Assembly (NCBI GenBank): GCA_021300455.1
Contig: JAJTDP010000024.1
Location: 1-32,349, forward strand
Length of the DNA stretch: 32,349 bases
Origin: Sediminibacterium sp.
GTDB taxonomy: Bacteria > Bacteroidota > Bacteroidia > Chitinophagales > Chitinophagaceae
Reading direction: 5' to 3'
Shown: positions 15,787 to 23,757 of the stretch, piece after piece
Layout of the letters: every line of letters begins with the position of its first letter
Numbering within the stretch: the first letter of the stretch is position 1
The notes under the pieces: model-generated
The model's database searches: none
The model's input: only the letters and a program-made list of their open reading frames with translations
What the model was told of the DNA's origin: nothing
Made by a program: the position numbers and the translations under genes

Positions 15787-17106
15787 TTATAAATTAAACA
15801 AGCCCTTATTAATTAATTGCAAAGTCTTTACTTTATGTGCACTTGGAATGAGCAGTGAAATATTATGAGCACTACCCCCATAATTGACCATGGTCACGGG
15901 TATTTCATTAATGGCTTGAAATAATTTACTAAGTACCTCATCGGTTTTAGCAATTTCATTTCCAACAATGGAAACAATGGTTTGATTTTTCTCTACTTCT
16001 ACTGAAGCAATATTATTGAGCTCTGTTACAATCTCATTCAAATGCGAATCGTTATCTATGGTTACTGATACCGCCACTTCAGAAGTGGTGATCATATCAA
16101 TAGGTGTTTTGTACTTCTCAAATACTTCAAATATTTGTCTTAAAAAACCATAAGCTAGTAGCATTCGCGTGCTCTTTATTTTTATGGCAATAATATTATC
16201 CTTAGCGGCCACTGCTTTCACTCCTACACTACCCGCTTCTTTTTTAATAACGGTACCCACTGCAGTAGGCTGCATGGTATTTAATAATTTAACAGGAATG
16301 TTTTCTTGTTGTGCTGGCCAAATACAAGTAGGATGTAAAATTTTGGCACCGAAATAAGCTAACTCGGCTGCTTCATCAAAACTCAATTGCTCAATGGCTA
16401 TAGTTTTATCTACTACTCTTGGGTCGTTGTTATGCATGCCATCGATATCTGTCCAAATTTCACAAACACTGGCATTTAATACAGCAGCAATTAAAGAAGC
16501 GGTATAATCGCTGCCTCCTCTTTTTAAATTATCTACCTCTGCTCTACTATTTCTACATATATAACCCTGTGTGATAAATAATTTTTGAGTGGGGTACTGC
16601 GCTAAAACTAATTTTAATTTTTCTTGAATGACCCCAAAATCTGGTTCGTCATTGGCATCTAGTTGCATAAATTCTAAAGCCGGTAATAAAACATGGTCAA
16701 TTTTTTCTTGCTCTAAATACAAAGAAAATAATTTAGTGCTCATTAATTCACCTTGTGCTAAAATATCTTTAACCAATGCATCGCTCAATGAAATTTTCTG
16801 CGTAATTTTTAAAAACTCAAAATGTTCTGTAATTATTTCATTTGCTTTAGCTCTTATATTTTCATCTTTTAATAAATCAATAATAAAAGCGCGGTATTGT
16901 TTTTCTAAAGCATCAATTTTTTCTACTGCTATATGTTTGTCAGGAAAAGCTAAAGCAGTACTAATTTCTACCAACGCATTGGTGGTGCCACTTAATGCAC
17001 TTAAAACTACTATGGTAGTATCTTCTTTGCGTGTAATTAATTGAGATACTTGGTGCATCCTTTCAGGCTTACCCACACTGGTACCACCAAATTTCATTAT
17101 AACCAT
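15787..17106 (-). CDS. lysC: Aspartate kinase (monofunctional)
   Basis: This 439-residue enzyme phosphorylates aspartate, the first step towards Lys, Thr and Met. KFGGTSVGKPERM (residues 5-17) is the ATP/aspartate site, RGGSDYTASL and WTDIDGMHNNDPR are kinase-domain motifs, and two ACT domains follow: one around IKIKSTRMLLAYGFLRQIF and one around VSIVGNEIAKTDEVLSKLF. Two ACT domains usually mean feedback control by lysine or threonine. No homoserine dehydrogenase is fused. It follows ssb by 10 bases on the minus strand. It supplies the route that metX and metZ finish. Confidence 0.93.
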   Translation of the reverse strand: MVIMKFGGTSVGKPERMHQVSQLITRKEDTTIVVLSALSGTTNALVEISTALAFPDKHIAVEKIDALEKQYRAFIIDLLKDENIRAKANEIITEHFEFLKITQKISLSDALVKDILAQGELMSTKLFSLYLEQEKIDHVLLPALEFMQLDANDEPDFGVIQEKLKLVLAQYPTQKLFITQGYICRNSRAEVDNLKRGGSDYTASLIAAVLNASVCEIWTDIDGMHNNDPRVVDKTIAIEQLSFDEAAELAYFGAKILHPTCIWPAQQENIPVKLLNTMQPTAVGTVIKKEAGSVGVKAVAAKDNIIAIKIKSTRMLLAYGFLRQIFEVFEKYKTPIDMITTSEVAVSVTIDNDSHLNEIVTELNNIASVEVEKNQTIVSIVGNEIAKTDEVLSKLFQAINEIPVTMVNYGGSAHNISLLIPSAHKVKTLQLINKGLFNL

Positions 17107-17116
17107 GGTTCAATTT

Positions 17117-17533
17117 TTAGAATGGTAAATCATCTACTGGAGCATCATCATGAGACGGTGCACTTGCTGGAGTATAAGTTCCACCTGCACTTTGATCTGG
17201 TGATGTAGTTCCATTAGGCTTAGCACCTAATAATTGAACCGATACAATTCTTAAAGTTAAAGAAGCCCCGTTTCTACCATCGGTAGTTGTGTAAGATCTT
17301 ACATCTGGAGTGCCTTCAACATATACTTGAGTTCCTTTCTTTAAATAAGGGGCCACTGCGGTTCTATCTGTCCAATAAGAACAGTCTAACCAGGTGGTTC
17401 TATCTTTTTGAACGCCTTGCGCATCCTTAAAGCGCTCCGTGTGCGCCACATTAAAATTAATAACTGATTTACCGTTAACATTGTTAACTACTGCGTCTTT
17501 ACCTAAATTTCCGATTACTTGTAACTTTATCAT
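17117..17533 (-). CDS. ssb: Single-stranded DNA-binding protein
   Basis: This 138-residue protein has an OB fold (about residues 1-105: KLQVIGNLGKDAVV, INFNVAHTERF, TTWLDCSYW, YLKKGTQVYVEGTPDVRSY), then a disordered Gly/Pro/Ser linker and the acidic tip DDLPF that recruits replication and repair proteins. It binds ssDNA as a tetramer. First gene of a two-gene unit with lysC. No exact TAnnTTTG box was seen upstream. Confidence 0.95.
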   Translation of the reverse strand: MIKLQVIGNLGKDAVVNNVNGKSVINFNVAHTERFKDAQGVQKDRTTWLDCSYWTDRTAVAPYLKKGTQVYVEGTPDVRSYTTTDGRNGASLTLRIVSVQLLGAKPNGTTSPDQSAGGTYTPASAPSHDDAPVDDLPF

Positions 17534-17641
17534 TTTCTATTATTTTGTCGTTTTATGTTAGTGAAGATAGTATTTTTTAGAATTTTGAACTGAAAACCCT
17601 GGTCCATTTTATGAACATTCTGCGATTTAACAAAGATGAAT

Positions 17642-17649
17642 TACTTTTG
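17642..17649 (+). promoter_or_regulatory. Promoter -7 box for mnmA
   Basis: TACTTTTG is an exact TAnnTTTG match 31 bases upstream of ATG 17681. It overlaps codons that would follow the earlier ATG at 17636, so that earlier start is unlikely to be used. Confidence 0.6.
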
Positions 17650-17680
17650 TGCTAAGCCAACTTTTAACTGGCCAAACACT

Positions 17681-18802
17681 ATGAGTAAGAAAGGTAAGGT
17701 TTTAGTCGCTATGAGCGGCGGTATTGACAGCACAGTAGCAGCCTTAATGCTACACAACGAAGGCTACGAAGTAATAGGCATTACCATGAAGACCTGGGAC
17801 TATGCCACCAGCAATGCCAATGGAAAAGAAACAGGTTGTTGCAATATTGATTCATTTAACGATGCCCGTTTAGCTGCCGTTAATAACGGATTCCCCCATT
17901 TTATTTTAGATATTAGAGAAGAGTTTGGTGACTTTGTCATTGAAAACTTTGTAGAAGAATACTTAGCCGGTCGCACACCGAACCCTTGTGTGATGTGTAA
18001 TACCCATATTAAATGGAGGGCCTTATTAAAAAGAGCCGATGCATTAGGTTGTGATTTTATAGCTACAGGTCATTATGCCAAAGTGCGTCAGCATACCAAT
18101 GGCAGGTATGTCATTTCAAAAGGACTCGATAGCACCAAGGACCAGAGTTATGTTTTATGGGGCGTAGATCAAGATTTATTAAGCAGAACCATTTTGCCTT
18201 TAGGCGGCATGCATAAAAAAGATATTAAACAAATGGCTATTGATTTAGGCTATCCTGAACTGGCTAAAAAAAGCGAGAGCTATGAAATTTGTTTTGTACC
18301 CGATAATGATTACCGTGGATTTTTAAAAAGACGCGTACCAGGTTTAGAAGAAAAAGTGAATGGAGGTTGGTTTGTAGATGCTAAAGGAAAAAGATTAGGC
18401 AAACACAAGGGCTACCCTTTTTATACCATTGGTCAAAGAAAGGGTTTAGAGATTGCTTTTGGAAAACCTATCTATGTTACTTCAATCGACCCAATTAATA
18501 ATGTAGTTGTGCTGGGTGAAGAAAATGAATTAGACCAGAACGATATGCTAGTAGCAAGATTAAATTGGATTAAATACGATTCTATACAAGAGCCCATGGA
18601 ATTAATGGCTAAGATTCGTTATAAAGACGATGGCGCCCTTTGTACTTTATCTAATACCGATGCTGGTGTGCAAGCAAGGTTTTATGAAAATGTAAAAAGT
18701 ATTGCTCCCGGACAAAGCGCTGTATTTTATGAAGGAGAAGATGTGGTGGCTGGTGGTATTATTCAAAGCGGTCAATTATTTCCAAGCCTTTCTAAGTCTT
18801 AA
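17681..18802 (+). CDS. mnmA: tRNA-specific 2-thiouridylase
   Basis: This 373-residue enzyme adenylates and then thiolates U34 of tRNA-Lys, -Glu and -Gln. The PP-loop is SGGIDS (residues 12-17), catalytic Cys103 is in NPCVMCN, the second catalytic Cys204 is in YEICFVPD, and GRTPNPC, ATGHYAK, KDQSYVLWG and GQRKGLEIAFG are family blocks. The start at 17681 (MSKKGKVLVAMSGG) fits the family; the upstream in-frame ATG at 17636 lies before the promoter box. It converges with the RsmB/NOP gene, leaving 4 bases between stop codons. Complete. Confidence 0.95.
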   Translation: MSKKGKVLVAMSGGIDSTVAALMLHNEGYEVIGITMKTWDYATSNANGKETGCCNIDSFNDARLAAVNNGFPHFILDIREEFGDFVIENFVEEYLAGRTPNPCVMCNTHIKWRALLKRADALGCDFIATGHYAKVRQHTNGRYVISKGLDSTKDQSYVLWGVDQDLLSRTILPLGGMHKKDIKQMAIDLGYPELAKKSESYEICFVPDNDYRGFLKRRVPGLEEKVNGGWFVDAKGKRLGKHKGYPFYTIGQRKGLEIAFGKPIYVTSIDPINNVVVLGEENELDQNDMLVARLNWIKYDSIQEPMELMAKIRYKDDGALCTLSNTDAGVQARFYENVKSIAPGQSAVFYEGEDVVAGGIIQSGQLFPSLSKS

Positions 18803-18806
18803 TATT

Positions 18807-19817
18807 TTAATCCACCATTTTCTGCAGCAAGGCACCAAACAGTGTATCAGCGTGCTTATCATAGCCTATAAAATACTGCTGGTCTACTAATTTAAATTTA
18901 CCGGTAGCTACTAATTTTTCTATTTGATCTTCATTTTCATTTTTATACACTGAGCAAGTTGCTGCTAATAAGTAGCCTCCTATTTTTATTGCAGGCATTA
19001 AATGACGCAAAATATTTTCTTGAAGTTTGGTCATTGTATTTAACTGCGTCTCTTTATAGCTTTGTAAATTTTCTGGTGTTCTGCCCCAAGTGCCCGAACC
19101 TGAACAAGGTAGGTCGGCAAAAATAAAATCGAATTGTTTTTTAATAGCAAAGGGCAAAGTAATATCTACTACTTGTAAAGAGGCGGGCTGAATACCTGCT
19201 TCTTTTAAACGCTTCTCGCAATTAAATAAAATATTCTCTCTAATATCAGATACATGTAATTGCACTGAGGGCATGGTATCTTTTATTAAAATAGATTTTC
19301 CTCCACTCGCTGCGCAAGGATCCCAAACCACCAGCGGTTTATCTTTTAAAGGAATTAGTTTTAATAAAGAAGCTAGTGCTTGCGAATTAATATCTTGAAT
19401 AACTGCTTCTTTATTGAGTACAATAATATTTTGAAGCGAACTTGTATTGGGTAATGCGAATGCCATTTCTCCAATGGACTCAAAAAATAGTCCCGCTTTT
19501 TCTAAACTTGCTTTTACTAGTTCTTTTTTACCAGGCCTTGCACGAATAAACAATAAAGGTTGTTGCAAATGAGAGGCCGTAAATTTTGGAATATCAATGG
19601 CTGAAGAAATAAAATTTTGCAAAGGAAAAGCTTCACTTAATTTTCTAAAATATTCATAGCAAATAGCGCTAATACTTTTACGATCCTTACTGCCGTGTTT
19701 TTTATTGGCAGCGAAATAGGTTTTTAAATACAAGGCAAAAGGCGTGGGCCCCTCATATTCTCTCACTAATTTATCGGCTACGTTCTGATGTGAGTGATGG
19801 TATTTATCAATTGTCAT
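18807..19817 (-). CDS. RsmB/NOP-family 16S rRNA cytosine-C5 methyltransferase, possibly internally shortened
   Basis: The ATG at 19817 gives 336 residues; an upstream TTG at 19853 is less likely because a promoter-like GATATTTG overlaps it. SAM-binding WDPCAASGGKS (residues 165-174), catalytic Cys238 in DLPCSGSGTWGR and Cys288 in ATCSVYKNENEDQIE identify a Nop2/Sun m5C methyltransferase. The N-terminal NusB-like part runs from CYEYFR (residues 53-58) directly into KLSEAFPLQNF. Relatives as I recall them carry about 50 more residues there and total about 390. An in-frame loss near 19640-19650 is possible but this region varies naturally. Confidence 0.85.
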   Translation of the reverse strand: MTIDKYHHSHQNVADKLVREYEGPTPFALYLKTYFAANKKHGSKDRKSISAICYEYFRKLSEAFPLQNFISSAIDIPKFTASHLQQPLLFIRARPGKKELVKASLEKAGLFFESIGEMAFALPNTSSLQNIIVLNKEAVIQDINSQALASLLKLIPLKDKPLVVWDPCAASGGKSILIKDTMPSVQLHVSDIRENILFNCEKRLKEAGIQPASLQVVDITLPFAIKKQFDFIFADLPCSGSGTWGRTPENLQSYKETQLNTMTKLQENILRHLMPAIKIGGYLLAATCSVYKNENEDQIEKLVATGKFKLVDQQYFIGYDKHADTLFGALLQKMVD

Positions 19818-20010
19818 TTCCAAATGAGTGCGGGTTGTTTTTGGGTGCTGCAAATATCCGTTTAAATGCGCTAAATACAGCCCTAAAAGAACAAAGTAAT
19901 GAAGGCAGATCTGCTAGCTAGTGAATTATATTTAATATATTGATAATCAATTACTTAAGTATAATTCCCTTTTTTTTCGATTTTAATTTTAATTATTTGC
20001 TTAAGTACCT

Positions 20011-20018
20011 TACCTTTG
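20011..20018 (+). promoter_or_regulatory. Promoter -7 box for rpsT
   Basis: TACCTTTG is an exact TAnnTTTG match 23 bases before the rpsT ATG at 20042. The rest of 19854-20010 contains a short palindrome ATTGAT-A-ATCAAT and no gene. Confidence 0.6.
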
Positions 20019-20041
20019 CCCTCCTGAAAATTAAATAGTAC

Positions 20042-20332
20042 ATGGCAAATCATTCGGCTACCAAAAAAGATATTAGACAAGCAACTAAACGTCGCGATAG
20101 AAACCGTTATTATGGTAAAACTACCCGTAACGCTATTCGTGAATTAAAAGTTGTAGACGACCAAAAAGTATACGACGAGAAGTTACCTAATATCATGTCT
20201 CAAATTGATAAATTAGCTAAGCGTGGCATTATCCACAAGAACAAAGCGGCTAATTTAAAAAGCAAATTAGCAAAGCATACTGCTGTTAAAGCAACTCCTG
20301 CTAAAGCAAACGCTTCTAAAGCAAAAGCTTAA
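20042..20332 (+). CDS. rpsT: 30S ribosomal protein S20
   Basis: This 96-residue basic protein binds 16S rRNA early in 30S assembly. Starts MANHSATKKDIRQATKR, with RNRYYGKTTRNAIREL and IDKLAKRGIIHKNKAANLKSKLAKH as the usual S20 helices. The last 16 residues are an Ala/Lys-rich extension (VKATPAKANASKAKA) beyond the typical core. It has its own promoter and a strong terminator, so it is monocistronic. Confidence 0.95.
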   Translation: MANHSATKKDIRQATKRRDRNRYYGKTTRNAIRELKVVDDQKVYDEKLPNIMSQIDKLAKRGIIHKNKAANLKSKLAKHTAVKATPAKANASKAKA

Positions 20333-20381
20333 ATAAATAAACTAGACACTCACTTAACTAAGTTATAAAGCTATTATACCC

Positions 20382-20416
20382 ATCCCGCTCCGAGTATTCG
20401 GATCGGGATTTTTTTT
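20382..20416 (+). terminator. Intrinsic terminator after rpsT
   Basis: ATCCCG (20382-20387) pairs with CGGGAT (20404-20409); inside, CCGA pairs with TCGG around loop GTAT with a 2x2 internal mismatch. A run of eight T (20409-20416) follows directly. It lies only 15 bases before the guaA start. Confidence 0.85.
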
Positions 20417-20431
20417 ATGTATCTTCGCCAC

Positions 20432-21693
20432 ATGACTGAAAAAATCCTCATCCTAGACTTCGGAAGCCAGTATACACAGCTTATAGCACGTGCTGTAAGA
20501 GAAGCCAATGTGTATTGCGAGATCAAGCCCTTTAATACTAGCATCGAATTTGATAGTACGCTAAAAGGTGTCATTTTAAGTGGTTCTCCTGCCAGTGTGA
20601 ACGAAGCAGATGCACCCAATGTTGATATAGAAGCTATCCTTGCCAAACTGCCTGTTTTAACCGTTTGTTATGGTGCACAATTAAGTGCCAAGAACTTTGG
20701 TGGCAAGGTAGAAAAATCAAATAAAAGAGAATACGGACGCGCTCAATTACGCATCCAAAAAGAAGATATTATATTCAAAGGAATTACTAGTAACAGTCAG
20801 GTCTGGATGAGCCACAGCGATTCCATCACCCAACTACCTGCAAATTTCGAACTCTTGGCCGATACAGAGAGCATTCCTGTAGCAGCCTTTAGAAAAAAAC
20901 AGGACAACGGAAACAGCCTTCACGGATTTCAGTTTCACCCAGAAGTCTATCATTCTACTGAGGGGAAGAAGATGATTGAAAACTTTTTGGTAGGCATTTG
21001 TGGCTGCCAGCAAAATTGGACCCCTTCTTCCTTTGTGCAAGAAACAGTTGATAAGCTTAAAGCTCAGATTGGAGATAGTCATGTTATTATGGCCTTAAGT
21101 GGAGGGGTGGATAGTACGGTAGCCGCTACCCTTATTCATGGAGCCATTGGAAGCCGATTACATGGCATATTTGTAGACAATGGCTTACTGCGTAAAAATG
21201 AATTTCAAGACGTTTTAGACATATACAAGACCCTAGGATTAAATGTAACTGGCATTGATGCTAAAGATATGTTCTACGATGCCCTTGCAGGCAAGTCTGA
21301 GCCTGAAGAGAAGCGTAAAATTTCCCAGGACCAGGACTGGCCATTCGTATATTGGGTGATATTACCAGAGAAAAAGTTGCACTCCTGCAAGCAGCCGATC
21401 ATGTTTACATGAACGCCTTAAAAGAGTTTGACTTATACTCTAAAGTATGGCAGGCTGGTACTATTTTACTACCTGTTAAAAGCGTGGGTGTAATGGGAGA
21501 CGAAAGAACCTATGAATTTACAATTGCCCTAAGAGCAGTTACCTCGGTGGATGGGATGACCGCCGACTGGGCACATCTACCCTATGAGTTTTTAGCCCAT
21601 GTTAGTAATGCCATTATCAATGAAGTAAGAGGTATAAATAGAGTTGTTTACGATATAAGCTCTAAACCCCCTGCTACTATTGAATGGGAATAG
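20432..21693 (+). pseudogene. guaA: GMP synthase, disrupted by internal deletion and frame change
   Basis: GuaA converts XMP to GMP with glutamine and ATP. Start 20432 (MTEKILILDFGSQYTQ) is preferred over the ATG at 20417, which overlaps a promoter-like TATCTTCG. The amidotransferase domain is intact: Cys79, His169, Glu171; so is the PP-loop SGGVDS (223-228). The reading frame then runs EPEEKRKI (to 21322) and is out of frame with the next conserved block, [13 protein letters not shown], which starts at 21322 in the +2 frame and continues normally to KPPATIEWE. The missing part corresponds to about 92-93 residues of E. coli GuaA. The lost length must be 3n+1 bases (about 280). Not translatable to a working enzyme as given. 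Confidence 0.92.
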
Positions 21694-21715
21694 ATTTATT
21701 GAATATATTTTAGTT

Positions 21716-21740
21716 TAAATTATTGATTTACAATAATTTA
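21716..21740. terminator. Inverted repeat between convergent guaA and XRE-S24 gene
   Basis: TAAATTATTG (21716-21725) and CAATAATTTA (21731-21740) pair perfectly around ATTTA. An outer pair ATTGAAT/ATTCAAT (21698-21704 and 21750-21756) could extend it, and a T-run follows at 21756-21762. A weak bidirectional terminator is likely. Confidence 0.45.
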
Positions 21741-21746
21741 TAAATA

Positions 21747-22553
21747 CTAATTCAATTTTTTCTTTAAGCTTGTTATTTGATCTTGCAAGTTATTGACTAC
21801 ACCTGCTAATTGATCTACATTCCACATAGGTTGAGCCCCTGCTTTATGTATGATATAGACTGCTTTCCATATCTCTACAATATCAGTGGCATTTACTTGA
21901 TATGGCTCGTATAAAGGATTGTCACTTAATAAAGTAAGTCTATCTCCATTTCCTTCTTTTGACCTATCATCGTTGGTAATAATACGCTTATAAACTACCC
22001 CATCTGAATTGGATACAACGATATAAGTATTACTATTTTTTACCTCTTTAAAGCTGGCTACCTTCTCGCCCACAATAACACTGCCACTTGGGGTGGGTAA
22101 CATACTATCTCCTATGATTTCAAAAGCACGGTAGTCACCTGGTGCCAACATAGGTAAAGTGAAAGTATTTAACTCGTCCAAGAATTCAGGGTCGGCGTAG
22201 CCTGCTAAATACCCCGCTGCAGCCTTCACAGGTACAAAGGGAACTATTGGTGCTAATGAGGTGGTTTTATCCGATTTAAGGGAACGTCTTCGCTCCAGAT
22301 AACTATTACCTGAATTGCCTTCTCCATCCCCATTCAATGACCCCGTTAGGGATAAGTCTTGGAATAGGAACTGCTCCAAATTAATGGAGAATAAGGCACA
22401 AATAGACTCCATTACTTCAAGTCTTGGTTCTGCGCGCTCTTCTTCATAGGCGCCTACTAAAGAACGCTTAATTTGAAGCTGATTGGCCATTTCTTCTTGT
22501 GTCCATTCGCGCTGCTTTCTGATGTATTTTAAATTCTTTCCTGCGTATGACAT
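21747..22553 (-). CDS. XRE-family repressor with LexA/S24-type peptidase domain
   Basis: This 268-residue protein has an N-terminal helix-turn-helix (about residues 6-60, WTQEEMANQLQIKRSLVGAYEEERAEPRLE), a flexible linker, and a C-terminal S24 peptidase fold. The catalytic Ser150 is in IIGDSMLPT and the general-base Lys189 in VVYKRI. An Ala113-Gly114 bond in VKAAAGYLAGY is a plausible self-cleavage site. Family members are stress- or ligand-responsive repressors cleaved like LexA. The end has a coiled-coil-like LQDQITSLKKKLN. Half sites of a candidate operator lie just upstream (22565-22592), suggesting autoregulation. It is not a canonical LexA, whose HTH differs. Confidence 0.88.
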   Translation of the reverse strand: MSYAGKNLKYIRKQREWTQEEMANQLQIKRSLVGAYEEERAEPRLEVMESICALFSINLEQFLFQDLSLTGSLNGDGEGNSGNSYLERRRSLKSDKTTSLAPIVPFVPVKAAAGYLAGYADPEFLDELNTFTLPMLAPGDYRAFEIIGDSMLPTPSGSVIVGEKVASFKEVKNSNTYIVVSNSDGVVYKRIITNDDRSKEGNGDRLTLLSDNPLYEPYQVNATDIVEIWKAVYIIHKAGAQPMWNVDQLAGVVNNLQDQITSLKKKLN

Positions 22554-22564
22554 AACTAATTATT

Positions 22565-22592
22565 TTAGTGCAATTTACTAATATTTTTAGTA
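22565..22592. promoter_or_regulatory. Candidate operator for the XRE-S24 repressor
   Basis: Three alternating half sites are present: TTAGT (22565-22569), ACTAA (22577-22581) and TTAGT (22587-22591). The last two form the palindrome TACTAA-TATTT-TTAGTA (22576-22592). They lie 12-39 bases upstream of the repressor ATG and in the region shared with surE. Operator function is inferred from symmetry and position. Confidence 0.45.
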
Positions 22593-22655
22593 TTACCAAA
22601 TTTATTTAGCATTTTCTTTATTTTGTTTCAAGTACCTATCTTGGTAACTTGCAGT

Positions 22656-23441
22656 ATGGCAAAGAGTAAAACAGAGAAACCCGTTATATTAGTTACTAAC
22701 GATGATAGTATTAGTGCCCCAGGTATTAAGGCGCTTGTGGAAGCAGTCAAGGACCTTGGTAAGGTAATTGTGGTGGCACCCGATAAACCTCAGAGCGGTA
22801 TGGGTCATGCCATTACCCTTGGCCATCATTTAAGATTACAAAAAGCACATATTATAGATGGTGTTGAATCCTACACTTGTAGTGGGACCCCAGTAGATTG
22901 CGTAAAATTAGCAGTAGATAAAGTATTACATCATAAGCCTACTATTTGCTTAAGCGGTATTAATCATGGAGCCAACCACTCTATCAATGTGATTTACTCT
23001 GGCACTATGTCGGCGGCTTTGGAGGCCTCTATTGAAAGTATACCTAGTATTGGATTCAGTCTTTTAGATTTAAGTATAGAGGCCGATTTCACCGCAGCCA
23101 AACATTATGCGCGTATTATCGTTAAGCAATTACTAGCCGATAAAAATTTAGATAAACATTTATGCTTGAATGTAAATATTCCTAAAGTGGCTACCAGCTT
23201 AATCAAAGGAATTAAAATTTGCAAACAGTCTTATGCTAAATACGATGAGAAGTTTGTTGAAAGAACCGACCCACATGGAAAAAAATACTATTGGCTAACG
23301 GGCGAGTTTGTCAATTTTGATAAATCAAAAGATACCGATGTTTGGGCTTTGAAAAATAATTACGTGAGTGTGGTGCCTGTTCAATTTGATTTGACCAATC
23401 ATGTCATCAAAGAAAAGCTTTCTAAAAAATGGAAATGGTAA
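22656..23441 (+). CDS. surE: 5'/3'-nucleotidase SurE
   Basis: Start at ATG 22656 (MAKSKTEKPVILVTNDD) gives 261 residues; an in-frame TTG at 22623 is possible but unlikely. SurE is a metal-dependent phosphatase acting on nucleoside 5'- and 3'-monophosphates. The metal ligands Asp16-Asp17 are in TNDDSISAPGI, the Ser of APDKPQSGMGHA and the Asn of SGINHGANHS complete the site, and YSGTMSAALEA is conserved. It is the first gene of surE - small membrane protein - lpxB; surE next to lpxB is a gene order I associate with Bacteroidota. Confidence 0.94.
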   Translation: MAKSKTEKPVILVTNDDSISAPGIKALVEAVKDLGKVIVVAPDKPQSGMGHAITLGHHLRLQKAHIIDGVESYTCSGTPVDCVKLAVDKVLHHKPTICLSGINHGANHSINVIYSGTMSAALEASIESIPSIGFSLLDLSIEADFTAAKHYARIIVKQLLADKNLDKHLCLNVNIPKVATSLIKGIKICKQSYAKYDEKFVERTDPHGKKYYWLTGEFVNFDKSKDTDVWALKNNYVSVVPVQFDLTNHVIKEKLSKKWKW

Positions 23442-23466
23442 TTCAAATTGAATAGGTTTTAAAATA

Positions 23467-23757
23467 ATGCGCAGAGATAATTATATACTAGGAGTACTTA
23501 TGGGATTACTAATGCCTTTTTTAGGCTTCTTCGGATTCTATGAATACCGGTTTAGCTTATTTAGTATTCAAGAATTCTTAGAACTATTGAATCAACAGAA
23601 GTCTCTTCTATCTGCCATGATTAGTATATCTCTTCTCATTAATGGCGCAGTGCTTACCTACTTTTTTCAAAAGCAGCAAGATAAAACAGCTAAAGGAATA
23701 TTTTTTACCACCTGTGTTTACGCAATCATTGCCATTGCGTGTAAATGGTTTTTATAA
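23467..23757 (+). CDS. Small three-helix membrane protein of unknown function
   Basis: This 96-residue protein has three hydrophobic segments: ILGVLMGLLMPFLGFFGFY (about 7-25), SAMISISLLINGAVLTYFF (about 49-67) and GIFFTTCVYAIIAIACKWFL (about 77-96). No signal peptide cleavage site and no catalytic motif is visible. It starts 25 bases after surE and its stop codon TAA is directly followed by the lpxB ATG, so it is surely cotranscribed with both and probably translationally coupled to lpxB. The context suggests a role at the inner membrane, possibly linked to lipid A synthesis, but I do not recognise the family. Confidence 0.75.
   Translation: MRRDNYILGVLMGLLMPFLGFFGFYEYRFSLFSIQEFLELLNQQKSLLSAMISISLLINGAVLTYFFQKQQDKTAKGIFFTTCVYAIIAIACKWFL

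Noticed and set aside
21300-21420. Programmed ribosomal frameshift in guaA
   Set aside because: A frameshift would not restore the roughly 93 missing residues; the same holds for lpxB and metX.
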